DNA from: Salipiger bermudensis
GTDB lineage: Bacteria > Pseudomonadota > Alphaproteobacteria > Rhodobacterales > Rhodobacteraceae
Length of the DNA stretch: 64,000 nucleotides
Direction of reading: 5' to 3'
Assembly: GCF_020171625.1 (NCBI RefSeq)
Contig: NZ_JAIUZY010000008.1
Coordinates: 150,837-214,836, forward strand
A program made the position numbers and the translations under genes. A model generated the notes under the pieces. The model worked only from the letters and a program-made list of their open reading frames with translations, did no database searches and had not been told where the DNA came from. This document shows, piece after piece, positions 10,786 to 19,134 of the stretch (position 1 is the stretch's first letter; each line of letters begins with the position of its first letter).

Positions 10786-11427
10786 ATGGCAGGATCGGTG
10801 ATCACGGTGGCCCAGCAGAAGGGTGGGTCGGGCAAGACCACGCTCTCGGCCAATCTGGCGATCGGGCTGCGCCTTGCAGGGCATTCGGTGGCGCTGATCG
10901 ACACCGATCCGCAGGGCAGCCTCGGGCGCTGGTTCATGACCCGGCTCGAACACAATCCCGAGGCCGTCGAGGGGATGGAGTTCGCCACTTCCTCCGCCTG
11001 GGGCATCACCTACGAGTGCCGCAAGCTGGCCGAGCGTTTCGACGTGGTAATCGTCGACACCCCGCCAAAGGCCGACAGCGACCTGCGCCCGGCGCTGCGC
11101 GCCGCCGATCTCGTGCTGGTGCCGGTCTCGATGAGCCATCTCGACCTCTGGGCCACCGAAAGCGTGCTCGACCTCGCCCGGCGCGAGAACCGCGAGGTGA
11201 TGATGGTGATGAACCGCACCCGGCCCGGCACGCGCCTTTCGGGCGAGATCACCGCCGCCGCCACCAAGATGGCCGCGCGCATCGCCGAGGCGACGCTGGG
11301 CAACCGGGTGGGCTATGCCGAGGCCTTCGGCCACGGGCTCAGCGCCGCGGAGGGCCGTAAGACCCCAGCCCGCGACGAGGTCGCGGCGCTGTCGGCAGAG
11401 GTGGCGCAGGTGCTGGCGAACGGGTAA
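10786..11427 (+). CDS. Orphan ParA-family ATPase
   Basis: 213-aa MinD/ParA-type P-loop ATPase with deviant Walker A KGGSGKTT (residues 12-19, signature Lys12) and the motifs DTDPQGSLGRW and VDTPPKADSD. No parB gene or parS-like repeats are adjacent, so it is not a classical partition pair. Such orphans often position large complexes on the nucleoid or membrane. Start ATG 10786 (MAGSVITVAQQ) follows GAGGGGGA. It is followed after 53 bases by the DUF6206-like gene. A CtrA-type site lies upstream. Confidence 0.85.
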   Translation: MAGSVITVAQQKGGSGKTTLSANLAIGLRLAGHSVALIDTDPQGSLGRWFMTRLEHNPEAVEGMEFATSSAWGITYECRKLAERFDVVIVDTPPKADSDLRPALRAADLVLVPVSMSHLDLWATESVLDLARRENREVMMVMNRTRPGTRLSGEITAAATKMAARIAEATLGNRVGYAEAFGHGLSAAEGRKTPARDEVAALSAEVAQVLANG

Positions 11428-11480
11428 AGGGGGCGTCAGGCGCGGGATGTCCGCGCCAGAGGAGTGCCGGAGGCTTGCCC

Positions 11481-12323
11481 ATGATCGATCACGCCGCCCT
11501 TGCCGAGACCATCCGCCGCCACGAGGCCGCGCAGGGCCAGCCGATCTCGCGGCTGGGCTATTTCTGCGCCCCGTTCCGGCCCGCGGAAGGGCCGTTCTCG
11601 GATCATGTGATCAAGGTCTATCGCGGCCTGCCGGATGCCGGCGCGCTCGACCGGCTGGCCGCCGCGCATGACGATTACGTCGCGGCGCTGCGCGAGACCG
11701 GCGTGCCGCTGCCCGACACCACCTTCCTGCTGCTCGAGAGCGAGGGCGCACGGGTGCCGGTGATCGTGCAGGAGGCGCTTCCCGAGGCGTCGCTGATGCG
11801 GCCGCGGATGCAGACCGAGGGACTCGAGGCGACGCTGGAGATGATGGAGGCTGCGGGCCAAGTCATCGCGCGGTTCTGGAACGCGGCGGACCGCTTCGAC
11901 GCGCGCATCGGCTTTCATCCCTCGATCCGCAACTTCGCCGTCGTCGACGGCACCGCGGTGTTCTACGACACCTTCCCGCCGCTGATCCATTACAGCCGCG
12001 AGGAGATGGGGCGGATGCTGCTGCTGTTCTCGGAGAAGCGGCTGATGCGACTGGTGGGCCCGCTGATGCGCAAGCGGGTGACCGGCATCCAGGACGAATG
12101 GTACTCGGCCCCCGAGACGCTGGTGGGTCTCGTCGGCTCGGCCTGCCGCCTGCGCCCCGAGCATGGCGAGCATTATCTGGCCTGGGGGCGGGCGTTCGCC
12201 GCGCGCGAGATGCCGCGCTGGCAGGACGAGGCGATCGCGGAGATGCAGGAGATGCCGCGCCTGCCGGGCTACTGGACGGGCTTTCGCAAGCTGCTGGGGC
12301 TTCAGGGCGAGCCCAACGTCTGA
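11481..12323 (+). CDS. DUF6206-like conserved protein
   Basis: A soluble protein of 280 aa with no signal peptide. It starts MIDHAALAETIRRHEAAQG and contains HVIKVYRGL, a DDTFLLLESEG-like stretch (PDTTFLLLESEGARVPVIVQ), IGFHPSIRNFAVVDG and YDTFPPLIHYSREEM. The order of these blocks resembles a degenerate aminoglycoside-phosphotransferase/kinase-like fold, and I associate it with DUF6206; activity is unknown. Ribosome site GGAGG at 11469-11473 fits ATG 11481. It probably shares a transcript with the ParA gene. Confidence 0.6.
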   Translation: MIDHAALAETIRRHEAAQGQPISRLGYFCAPFRPAEGPFSDHVIKVYRGLPDAGALDRLAAAHDDYVAALRETGVPLPDTTFLLLESEGARVPVIVQEALPEASLMRPRMQTEGLEATLEMMEAAGQVIARFWNAADRFDARIGFHPSIRNFAVVDGTAVFYDTFPPLIHYSREEMGRMLLLFSEKRLMRLVGPLMRKRVTGIQDEWYSAPETLVGLVGSACRLRPEHGEHYLAWGRAFAAREMPRWQDEAIAEMQEMPRLPGYWTGFRKLLGLQGEPNV

Positions 12324-12325
12324 GG

Positions 12326-12393
12326 AAGAATTTTCTTCGAAAATTCTTGGCTGCGGCGTGGGGTGAGGAAGATTTTTCGGAGGAAAAATCTTC
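12326..12393. terminator. Two AT-stem hairpins between convergent genes
   Basis: Hairpin 1: AAGAATTTTC (12326-12335), loop TTC, GAAAATTCTT (12339-12348). Hairpin 2: GAAGATTTTTC (12368-12378), loop GGAG, GAAAAATCTTC (12383-12393). Both are perfect, and T-rich on either strand, so each could end transcription from both sides. They sit between the stop codons at 12323 and 12407. The two hairpins resemble each other, as if duplicated. Confidence 0.6.
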
Positions 12394-12406
12394 GCGCGGG
12401 GCCGCG

Positions 12407-12748
12407 CTATCCGGGGGGATCGATCGATCCCATCACTGTGAGGAAAACATGCTCGGGCAGGGCCGCTGCGAGGCAGTCGCGCAGGATTGGCCACTCGTCC
12501 TCGTCATCCTCGGCGATCTCGCGCAGGTCCATGATGACATCGTGCACGCCGTAAGTCAGCACCCCCAGCCGGTCGCCGGTGGACAGCGCCGTGTCGAGGT
12601 ACTCGTCGAAGGCGTCGCCGAACACGTCCGGCGGCACCCCGTGCATTTCAAGCTGATACGATTGCCACGCGAGGATCACCGCCCGCTTGTCCAGCAGGCT
12701 CAACACAGCCTCCGCCTGTCGGACAGAGGGCGGGATCCGTCGCGGCAT
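12407..12748 (-). CDS. Conserved hypothetical protein downstream of fsa
   Basis: 113 aa, MPRRIPPSVRQAEAVLSLLD and onward, rich in acidic residues (REIAEDDEDEW). No signal peptide or membrane segment, and no family recognised. Its ATG at 12748 lies 2 bases after the fsa stop codon, so the two are almost certainly co-translated. I take this start because the frame upstream runs antisense to nothing but the fsa coding region. Confidence 0.65.
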   Translation of the reverse strand: MPRRIPPSVRQAEAVLSLLDKRAVILAWQSYQLEMHGVPPDVFGDAFDEYLDTALSTGDRLGVLTYGVHDVIMDLREIAEDDEDEWPILRDCLAAALPEHVFLTVMGSIDPPG

Positions 12749-12750
12749 GA

Positions 12751-13404
12751 TCAGACGATCTTGATGCCGGCCGTCTGGGCGTCCGACAGGAACGCCGCGA
12801 GGCCTTTGTCGGTCAGCACGTGGTTGGCCATCGCCTTGATCACGGCCGGCGGGGCGGTCGCCACGTCGGCACCGATCTTGGCGCAATCCGACATGTGGTT
12901 GGCGCTGCGGATCGAGGCGGCGAGGATCTGCGTCTCGTAGCCGTAATTGTCGTAGATCTGGCGAATGTCCGCGATCAGTTCGAGACCGTCGATATTGATA
13001 TCGTCGAGACGGCCGACGAAGGGCGAGATGAAGGTCGCGCCGGCCTTGGCCGCCAGCAGGGCCTGGTTGGCCGAGAAGCACAGGGTCACGTTGACCATCT
13101 GGCCTTCCGAGGTGAAGGTCTTGCATGCGCGCAGGCCGTCGAGGGTCAGCGGCACCTTGATGGCGATGTTCGGCGCGATCTCGGCCAGCTTGCGGCCTTC
13201 CTCGATCATCGCCTCGTACTCGGTGGCGACCACCTCGGCCGAGACCGGCCCGTCGACCATGTCGCAGATTTCCTTGGTGACTTCGAGAATGTCACGGCCG
13301 GATTTGGCGATCAGCGACGGGTTCGTGGTCACGCCGTCCACGAGGTTCAGGTCGTTGAGCTCGCGGATCGCGTCCACGTCGGCGGTGTCTACGAAAAATT
13401 TCAT
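12751..13404 (-). CDS. fsa: Fructose-6-phosphate aldolase / transaldolase-like
   Basis: 217-aa short transaldolase (TalC/FSA type), a TIM-barrel Schiff-base aldolase. The catalytic lysine is Lys83 in AIKVPLT. Other landmarks are [16 protein letters not shown] at the N-terminus, [27 protein letters not shown] and FVGRLDD. Short family members may act as true transaldolases or as fructose-6-phosphate aldolases; sequence does not settle which. Start ATG 13404. Divergent from priA, with a small hypothetical gene 2 bases downstream. Confidence 0.9.
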   Translation of the reverse strand: MKFFVDTADVDAIRELNDLNLVDGVTTNPSLIAKSGRDILEVTKEICDMVDGPVSAEVVATEYEAMIEEGRKLAEIAPNIAIKVPLTLDGLRACKTFTSEGQMVNVTLCFSANQALLAAKAGATFISPFVGRLDDINIDGLELIADIRQIYDNYGYETQILAASIRSANHMSDCAKIGADVATAPPAVIKAMANHVLTDKGLAAFLSDAQTAGIKIV

Positions 13405-13511
13405 CGGCGTCAGCCCTCCCGGCTTTGCTTGGCATTCTGTCGCGCGTGTCATACCCCATGCAGGGGTTCTCAGGAAGCCCCTGCAGTTTTGCGCTAACGG
13501 AAACCCTGCTG

Positions 13512-15701
13512 ATGGATGCGTTCTACGACGAGGGCACGCTGGTCGCGGTGCTCACTACGCAGCCGCTGGACCGGCTGCTCGACTACAAGGCGCCGGAGGG
13601 CGGCTGCTGGGAGGGCGCCTTCGTCGAGGTGCCGCTCGGACCGCGCAAGGTGCTGGGCGTGGTCTGGGGGCCGGGCAGGGGGGATTTCGACTATGCCAAG
13701 GTGCGGCCGGTCACGCGGGTGCTCGACGTGGTGCCGATGCGCGCGGAACTGCGCAGTTTCCTCGAGCGCGCCGGAGAGTACACCCTGACGCCGCTGACCG
13801 CGATGCTGCGGCTGGCCACCCGCGCGCCGGGGCTGGGCGAGGCGCCGTCGATGCGCAAGATCTACCGGCTGGGCGATGTCGAGCGCGAGCGCATGACCGA
13901 CGCGCGCCGCCGGGTGCTCGAGGTGCTGTCCGAGATGGGCGGGCTGTCGCTGACACAGGGCGAACTGGCCGATGCGGCGGGGGTGACGCCTTCGGTGATC
14001 AAGGGGCTCGCCAAGATGGGCGCGGTGCGCGAGGAGGAGGCGCCGCGCGACACCGCCTTCCCGCGGCTCGATCCCGATTATGGTGGCAAGGCGCTGGCCG
14101 AGGATCAGGCGGCGGCGGCGCAGAGCCTGCGCGAGGGCGTGGCTTCCGGGCACTACGGCACGGTGCTGCTCAAGGGGGTCACCGGCTCGGGCAAGACCGA
14201 GGTCTATCTCGAGGCGGTGGCCGAGTGCCTCGCGCAGGGGCGGCAGGCGCTGGTGCTGCTGCCCGAGATCGCGCTGACCTCGGAGTTCCTCACCCGCGTC
14301 GAGGCGCGCTTCGGTGCGAAGCCGGCCGAGTGGCACTCGGGCGTGACGGTGACCGAGCGGCGGCGGGTCTGGAAGCAGGTGGCGCAGGGCGGTGCGCAAC
14401 TGGTGGTGGGCGCGCGCTCGGCGCTGTTCCTGCCGTTCCGGGATCTCGGCCTCGCGGTCGTCGACGAGGAGCACGACACCTCCTACAAGCAGGACGAGGG
14501 CGTGCTCTACAACGCCCGCGACATGGCGGTGTTGCGGGCCTCGATCTGTTCGGGCCGGGTGGTGCTGGCCTCGGCCACGCCGTCGCTCGAAAGCTGGGCC
14601 AATGCCGATGCCGGCAAGTACCAGCGGCTCGATCTGGTGTCGCGCTTCGGCGCCTCGGTGATGCCCGAGATGCGCTCGCTCGACATGCGGGCCGAGACGC
14701 TGCCCTCGAACCGCTGGGTCTCGCCCTCGCTGCAATCCGAGGTGCTGGCGCGGATCGAGCGCGACGAGCAGGCGATGCTGTTTCTCAACCGCCGCGGCTA
14801 TGCGCCGGTGACCATCTGCCGGGCCTGCGGCCACCAGATCGGCTGCCCGCATTGTGACGCCCGCATGGTCGAGCACCGCTTCCTGCAGCGCCTCGTCTGC
14901 CACCAGTGCGGCGAGACCGTGCCCAAGCCGGAGGTCTGCCCGTCCTGCGAGGCCGAGGACAAGCTCGCCGCCGTGGGACCGGGGGTCGAGCGGTTGGCGG
15001 AAGAGGCCGCCGAGCTTTTCCCGCAGGCGCGGCTGGCGGTGCTGTCCTCGGATCTCTTCGGCTCGGCGCGGGCGCTGAAGGAGGAGATCGAGAAAATCGC
15101 CTCCGGCGGTGCCGACATCGTCATCGGCACCCAGCTGGTGGCCAAGGGGCACAACTTCCCGCTGCTCACGCTGGTGGGTGTGATCGATGCCGATCTCGGC
15201 CTTCAGGGCTCGGACCTGCGCGCCGCCGAGCGCACGTTTCAGCTGATGCGGCAGGTGGCGGGGCGCGCGGGCCGGGCCGAGAAGCCGGGCGTGGCGCTGC
15301 TGCAGACCTACCAGCCCGAGCACCCGGTGATCCGGGCGATCCTCTCGGGTGACGAGGAAGGGTTCTGGCAGGCCGAGGCCGAGGAACGCCGCGCTGCAGG
15401 GATGCCGCCCTATGGCCGCCTCGCGGGGGTGATCCTGTCCTCGACCGAGGCGCAGGAGGTGTTCGATCTCGGCAACGCCATGGCGCGGCAGGACGCGCCG
15501 CTGCGCCGCATCGGGGCGCAGGTCTACGGGCCGGCGCCGGCGCCGATCGCCAAGGTGCGCGGGCGGCACCGGGTGCGCCTGCTGGTCAAGGCACCCAAGG
15601 GCGCGGCGCTGCAGCCGGCCTTGGCCGACTGGGCCGGACAGTTCCGCTTGCGGGGCGAGCTGCGCATGGCGATCGACATCGACCCTCAGTCCTTCTTCTG
15701 A
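13512..15701 (+). CDS. priA: Primosomal protein N' (replication restart helicase PriA)
   Basis: Superfamily 2 3'-5' DNA helicase that reloads the replisome at stalled forks. 729 aa. Walker A GVTGSGKT at residues 222-229, Walker B box as DEEH (318-321), and two Zn-binding clusters embedded in the helicase (CRACG, CPHC, CHQCG, CPSC). The N-terminal DNA-binding domain ([27 protein letters not shown]) is present. Start ATG 13512 ([13 protein letters not shown]) is chosen over a longer frame from 13425 that lacks similarity. Divergent from fsa. Confidence 0.95.
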   Translation: MDAFYDEGTLVAVLTTQPLDRLLDYKAPEGGCWEGAFVEVPLGPRKVLGVVWGPGRGDFDYAKVRPVTRVLDVVPMRAELRSFLERAGEYTLTPLTAMLRLATRAPGLGEAPSMRKIYRLGDVERERMTDARRRVLEVLSEMGGLSLTQGELADAAGVTPSVIKGLAKMGAVREEEAPRDTAFPRLDPDYGGKALAEDQAAAAQSLREGVASGHYGTVLLKGVTGSGKTEVYLEAVAECLAQGRQALVLLPEIALTSEFLTRVEARFGAKPAEWHSGVTVTERRRVWKQVAQGGAQLVVGARSALFLPFRDLGLAVVDEEHDTSYKQDEGVLYNARDMAVLRASICSGRVVLASATPSLESWANADAGKYQRLDLVSRFGASVMPEMRSLDMRAETLPSNRWVSPSLQSEVLARIERDEQAMLFLNRRGYAPVTICRACGHQIGCPHCDARMVEHRFLQRLVCHQCGETVPKPEVCPSCEAEDKLAAVGPGVERLAEEAAELFPQARLAVLSSDLFGSARALKEEIEKIASGGADIVIGTQLVAKGHNFPLLTLVGVIDADLGLQGSDLRAAERTFQLMRQVAGRAGRAEKPGVALLQTYQPEHPVIRAILSGDEEGFWQAEAEERRAAGMPPYGRLAGVILSSTEAQEVFDLGNAMARQDAPLRRIGAQVYGPAPAPIAKVRGRHRVRLLVKAPKGAALQPALADWAGQFRLRGELRMAIDIDPQSFF

Positions 15702-15726
15702 GGCGTCCGGCCCTAGCCTTTAAGGC

Positions 15727-15960
15727 GGGAGGGAGGGGGCGCTGCCCCCCCGTCGCACCGAAGGCGCGCATTACGGAGAGAAGAAGGGGCTCTGTCTCCT
15801 GTCGCACAGGAGGTGCGCCTTTCATAAAGATAGAGAAGGGGCTCCGCCCCCTCTTGGCCTGCGGCCAATTCACCCCCGGGATATTGTCGGCCAGAAGAAG
15901 ACCTGGGCGCTGCGCCCCTGGCTTCTCTTCGTCAAAAATACTCCCGCCGGAGGCAGGCCG
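15727..15960 (+). repeat. Interspersed multi-hairpin repeat, copy A (full)
   Basis: Fills most of the 388-base gap between priA and the S49 peptidase; I see no gene in it. Core 15838-15954: GGGG-CTCC-GCCCC hairpin, TTGGCC-TGC-GGCCAA hairpin, ATTCACCCCC, a GGGCGC-TGC-GCCC hairpin, then CTTCTCTTCGTC-AAAAATA and CTCC-CGCC-GGAG. Upstream (15730-15837) are two copies of a module built on GTCGCAC...GGTGC or GGCGC. Full copies also occur at 44653-44771 and 61301-61420, in the same orientation. Confidence 0.75.
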
Positions 15961-16089
15961 ACGATCGCGGACTGGAGCGGCGCTTGGGATGGGCGCGGCG
16001 GTGGCGCGTAACGGGTCTCGGGCGCGGGGCGTTGGGTTCTTTCGGGCGTTGCCTTGTTTGTCCCGCATCTGCCCTCTACATCTCCACGC

Positions 16090-16887
16090 ATGAAGACTTG
16101 GTTTCCGTTCCTGAAGAAGAGGCCCACGGTCGCGGTCGTGCGCCTGCAAGGGGCTATTGGCACCGGCGGGCGCATGGCGCTTTCCGACCAGAGCCTGCAG
16201 CCGCTGCTCGAGCGGGCGTTCCGCAAGGGCAAGCCGGTGGCCGTCGCGCTCGAGATCAACTCGCCGGGTGGATCGCCGGTGCAGAGCTCGCTGATCGGGG
16301 CGCGCATCCGGCGGCTGTCGCAGGAGTGCGATGTGCCGGTCTTTGCCTTCACCGAGGATGTGGCGGCCTCGGGCGGCTACTGGATCGCCAGCGCGGCGGA
16401 CGAGATCCACGCCGACCCGAGCTCGATCCTCGGGTCCATCGGGGTGATCTCGGCCGGGTTCGGCGCGCATGTCTTCCTTCAGCGGCAGGGCATCGAGCGC
16501 CGGGTGCACACGGCCGGGCGCTCGAAGAGTATGCTCGACCCGTTCCGCCCCGAAAACGAAGAGGACGTGGCGCGGCTCAACCGCCTGCTGGGCCAGCTGC
16601 ACGAGACCTTCATTGCCCAGATCAAGGATCGGCGCGGCGCCAAGCTGGCCGACGACCCGGACCTGTTCACCGGCGAGGTGTGGATCGGCAAGGCGGCCTG
16701 CGACGTCGGGCTCGCCGACGGCATCGGCCATCTGGTGCCGGTGATGAAGGACAGGTTCGGCGACAAGGTCCGCTTCCGCCGCTACGAGCAGAAGCGCCGC
16801 CTGCTGCCGCGGCTCGGCGCCACGCTGGCGCAGGACGCGCTCGCGACGATCGACGAGCGCGCCGCCTTCGCAAGGTTCGGTCTCTGA
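16090..16887 (+). CDS. S49 family peptidase (SppA/SohB-like)
   Basis: 265-aa serine protease of the signal-peptide-peptidase A family, single-domain (half-size) form. The Ser/Lys dyad is visible: Ser94 in AASGGYWIA and Lys146 in GRSKSMLDPF. The crotonase-like core motifs EINSPGGSPVQS and GSIGVISAGFG are also present. There is no obvious membrane helix, unlike classical SppA, so it may be peripheral. It heads a tight cluster: the next gene starts 1 base after its stop, then the antiporter 2 bases later. Start ATG 16090. Confidence 0.92.
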   Translation: MKTWFPFLKKRPTVAVVRLQGAIGTGGRMALSDQSLQPLLERAFRKGKPVAVALEINSPGGSPVQSSLIGARIRRLSQECDVPVFAFTEDVAASGGYWIASAADEIHADPSSILGSIGVISAGFGAHVFLQRQGIERRVHTAGRSKSMLDPFRPENEEDVARLNRLLGQLHETFIAQIKDRRGAKLADDPDLFTGEVWIGKAACDVGLADGIGHLVPVMKDRFGDKVRFRRYEQKRRLLPRLGATLAQDALATIDERAAFARFGL

Positions 16888-16888
16888 C

Positions 16889-17056
16889 GTGCTGGCAAAG
16901 ATCGTTGCGATATTCCTTGTGGTGATTGCCCTGCTCGGCATGTTCGGAAAGCTCCGGATGCCGGGCGCGGCGCGCCTCTCACAGATGAAATGCCCGCGCT
17001 GCGGCCGTTACCGGATCGGTAAGGGCCCCTGCGACTGCGGCAAGAAGAAGGGCTGA
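16889..17056 (+). CDS. 55-residue membrane protein with C-terminal CxxC/CxC motif
   Basis: GTG start at 16889, one base after the S49 peptidase stop. One hydrophobic N-terminal helix (LAKIVAIFLVVIALLGMF), then a basic linker and KCPRCGRYRIGKGPCDCGKK, a compact four-cysteine, zinc-ribbon-like tail expected in the cytoplasm. The stop is followed after 2 bases by the antiporter ATG. The tight spacing on both sides and the cysteine pattern argue that it is real. Function unknown; a role in binding or presenting a partner to the protease or transporter is speculation. Confidence 0.65.
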   Translation: MLAKIVAIFLVVIALLGMFGKLRMPGAARLSQMKCPRCGRYRIGKGPCDCGKKKG

Positions 17057-17058
17057 TC

Positions 17059-18021
17059 ATGGTCTTTGTCTACGCGGCCCTCGGCCTCGTGATCCTGCTA
17101 CTCGCCGGTGACGCGCTGGTGAAGGGCGCGGTGAACCTGTCGCTCCGCGTCGGCATCCCGGCGCTGATCGTCAGCCTCACCATCGTCGCCTTCGGCACCT
17201 CGGCGCCTGAGCTTCTGATCTCGATCCAGGCGGCGCGGGCCGAGGTGCCGGGCATCGCGCTGGGCAACGTGGTGGGCTCCAACACCGCCAACGTGCTGCT
17301 GGTGCTGGGCATCCCTGCGCTGATCGCGGTGATGCACACCTCGGCGCATGACACCCGCAAGAGCTATGTGGTGATGCTGGGCGCCTCGGTGCTGTTCATC
17401 GCGCTGGCCTTCCGCGGCGTGTTCGACTGGTACGCAGGCATCCTGATGCTGCTGGTTCTGGCGGTGATCCTCGCTGACCAGACGCGCGAGGCTTTGCGCC
17501 ACCGCCGCAACGGCAAGGCCGAGGCCGCGGCGGAGGATCTGGAAGATCCCGAAGGCGCCGACCCGGACATGCCGTGGTGGAAGATCGTGCTGTTCCTGGT
17601 GCTGGGCCTGATCGGCCTGCCGCTGGGCGCCGATCTGCTGATCGACGCGTCGACCGAGATCGCGCTGATGTTCGGCGTGTCGGACACGGTGATCGGCCTG
17701 ACGCTGGTGGCGCTGGGCACCTCGCTGCCCGAGCTCGCCACCACGGTCATGGCGGCGCTGCGCCGGCAGGCGGACGTGGCGCTTGGCAACGTCATCGGCT
17801 CGAACCTGTTCAACCTGCTGGCCATCATCGGCATCGCCTCGCTGCTCAAACCGATCCCGGTCGATCTCGAGATGCTGTATTTCGACTTCTGGGTGATGCT
17901 GGGCGCCTCGCTGCTGCTGATCCCCTTCGTGTTCCTGAAGCAGGATCTGGGCAAGGTCTGGGGCGTGGTCTTGTCGGCGCTCTACGTGGGCTATGTCTCC
18001 ATCGTGCTGATGGGTGGATGA
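17059..18021 (+). CDS. Calcium/sodium antiporter, CaCA family (YrbG-like)
   Basis: 320-aa inner-membrane cation/Ca2+ exchanger with about ten helices in two inverted repeats. The alpha-repeat motifs are both intact: FGTSAPELLIS followed by GNVVGSNTANV in the first half, and LGTSLPELATTV followed by GNVIGSNLFNLLAI in the second. A charged cytoplasmic loop (RHRRNGKAEAAAEDLEDPEG) separates the halves. ATG at 17059 is 2 bases after the preceding stop. It belongs to the S49 peptidase operon. Confidence 0.92.
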   Translation: MVFVYAALGLVILLLAGDALVKGAVNLSLRVGIPALIVSLTIVAFGTSAPELLISIQAARAEVPGIALGNVVGSNTANVLLVLGIPALIAVMHTSAHDTRKSYVVMLGASVLFIALAFRGVFDWYAGILMLLVLAVILADQTREALRHRRNGKAEAAAEDLEDPEGADPDMPWWKIVLFLVLGLIGLPLGADLLIDASTEIALMFGVSDTVIGLTLVALGTSLPELATTVMAALRRQADVALGNVIGSNLFNLLAIIGIASLLKPIPVDLEMLYFDFWVMLGASLLLIPFVFLKQDLGKVWGVVLSALYVGYVSIVLMGG

Positions 18022-18034
18022 GGGAGAGCAAGGC

Positions 18035-18826
18035 ATGACATTGCAGGTGAAGCGCGCACTGGTCACCGGCGCGGGCAAGCGGCTGGGCCGGGCGATGGCG
18101 CTGGATCTGGCCGAGCGCGGCTTCGACGTGGCGGTGCATTACGCGGGCTCCGAGGAGGCCGCGCAGGAGGTCGCCGGTATGATCCGCGCCAAGGGCCTGA
18201 GGGCCGAGGCGCTGCAGGCGGACCTTCTCGAGGAGGACGCGACACAGGCGCTGCTGCCGCGCGCCGCCGAGGCGCTTGGCGGCCCGCTGAGCGTGCTGGT
18301 CAACAATGCCTCGATCTTCGAGTACGACAATATCGAGAGCACCACGCGCGAGAGCTGGGACCGGCATTTCGAGTCGAACCTGCGCGCGCCCTTCGTGCTG
18401 ACGCAGGCGCTCGCGGCGCAGGTGGGCGAACCGCTTCGCGACGACATGGACGAGCCGGTGGCGCAGGGCGTAGTGGTCAACATGATCGACCAGCGCGTGC
18501 GCAAGCTGACGCCCGAGTTCATGAGCTACACGCTGGCCAAGTCGGCGCTCTGGACGCTGACCCGGACCGCCGCCATGGCGCTGGCACCGAAGGTGCGGGT
18601 CAATGCCATCGGCCCCGGGCCGACGTTGCAGGGGGCGCGGCAGAGCGACGATCACTTCGCCCGGCAGCGCGCGGCCACGGTGCTCGAGCGCGGGGCCAAC
18701 CCCTCCGACATCACCGCGGCGCTGGGGTATATTCTGGCGTCGCCGGGGTTCACCGGGCAGCTTTTGTGCGTCGACGGGGGCCAGCATCTGGCATGGCAGA
18801 CGCCGGACGTGCTGGGCGTTGAGTGA
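18035..18826 (+). CDS. SDR family oxidoreductase (pteridine-reductase/FolM-like)
   Basis: 263-aa short-chain dehydrogenase/reductase. Cofactor motif TGAGKRLGRAMA with an Arg after the glycine-rich loop suggests NADPH. NNAS, and the active-site pair YTLAK (Tyr and Lys), are seen. The sequence order resembles alphaproteobacterial pteridine reductase/FolM-type proteins; substrate not proven. Start ATG 18035 follows AGGGAGAG. Last gene of the S49-peptidase cluster, 13 bases after the antiporter. Confidence 0.82.
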   Translation: MTLQVKRALVTGAGKRLGRAMALDLAERGFDVAVHYAGSEEAAQEVAGMIRAKGLRAEALQADLLEEDATQALLPRAAEALGGPLSVLVNNASIFEYDNIESTTRESWDRHFESNLRAPFVLTQALAAQVGEPLRDDMDEPVAQGVVVNMIDQRVRKLTPEFMSYTLAKSALWTLTRTAAMALAPKVRVNAIGPGPTLQGARQSDDHFARQRAATVLERGANPSDITAALGYILASPGFTGQLLCVDGGQHLAWQTPDVLGVE

Positions 18827-19134
18827 CTACCCCTGCGTCAGGTTGTGCACCGGGTCACAGAGCTGTTTCGAAAGCGTTACAAAAGCGACGTGTCTTCAAG
18901 GGTTTGGCGGGTTTCCAGAAAAGTTTCCCCCTAAATCAAGAACTTACAAAACCGCCTAAAAATTCATCTTTTGACGGAAAGCGCCATCTAACAAGGGAAA
19001 ATCGCGGTTCCCCAGAATTTGCCCAAAGGCTTATCCACAAGATCCGTGGATTACATACAGGTTGATCTCGGGGGTCGGGCATTGCAGCAGAGGTCGGGAA
19101 TCACGAGATTGAAAGCATTCGGGCACAAACGATC
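18827..19134. other. Low-GC intergenic region with facing DnaA-like boxes
   Basis: A 308-base gap before uvrC, clearly poorer in GC than its surroundings in 18880-19060. No gene is seen. It holds a consensus DnaA box TTATCCACA (19031-19039) facing GTGGATTA (19046-19053), giving the inverted pair TTATCCAC-N7-GTGGATTA. A TTGACG hexamer occurs near 18972. It could be the uvrC promoter region, an operator, or a DnaA-responsive site. Confidence 0.45.

Noticed and set aside
18827..19134. LexA box controlling uvrC
   Set aside because: A GTTC half-site occurs near 18996, but no second GTTC follows at the required 7-base spacing.
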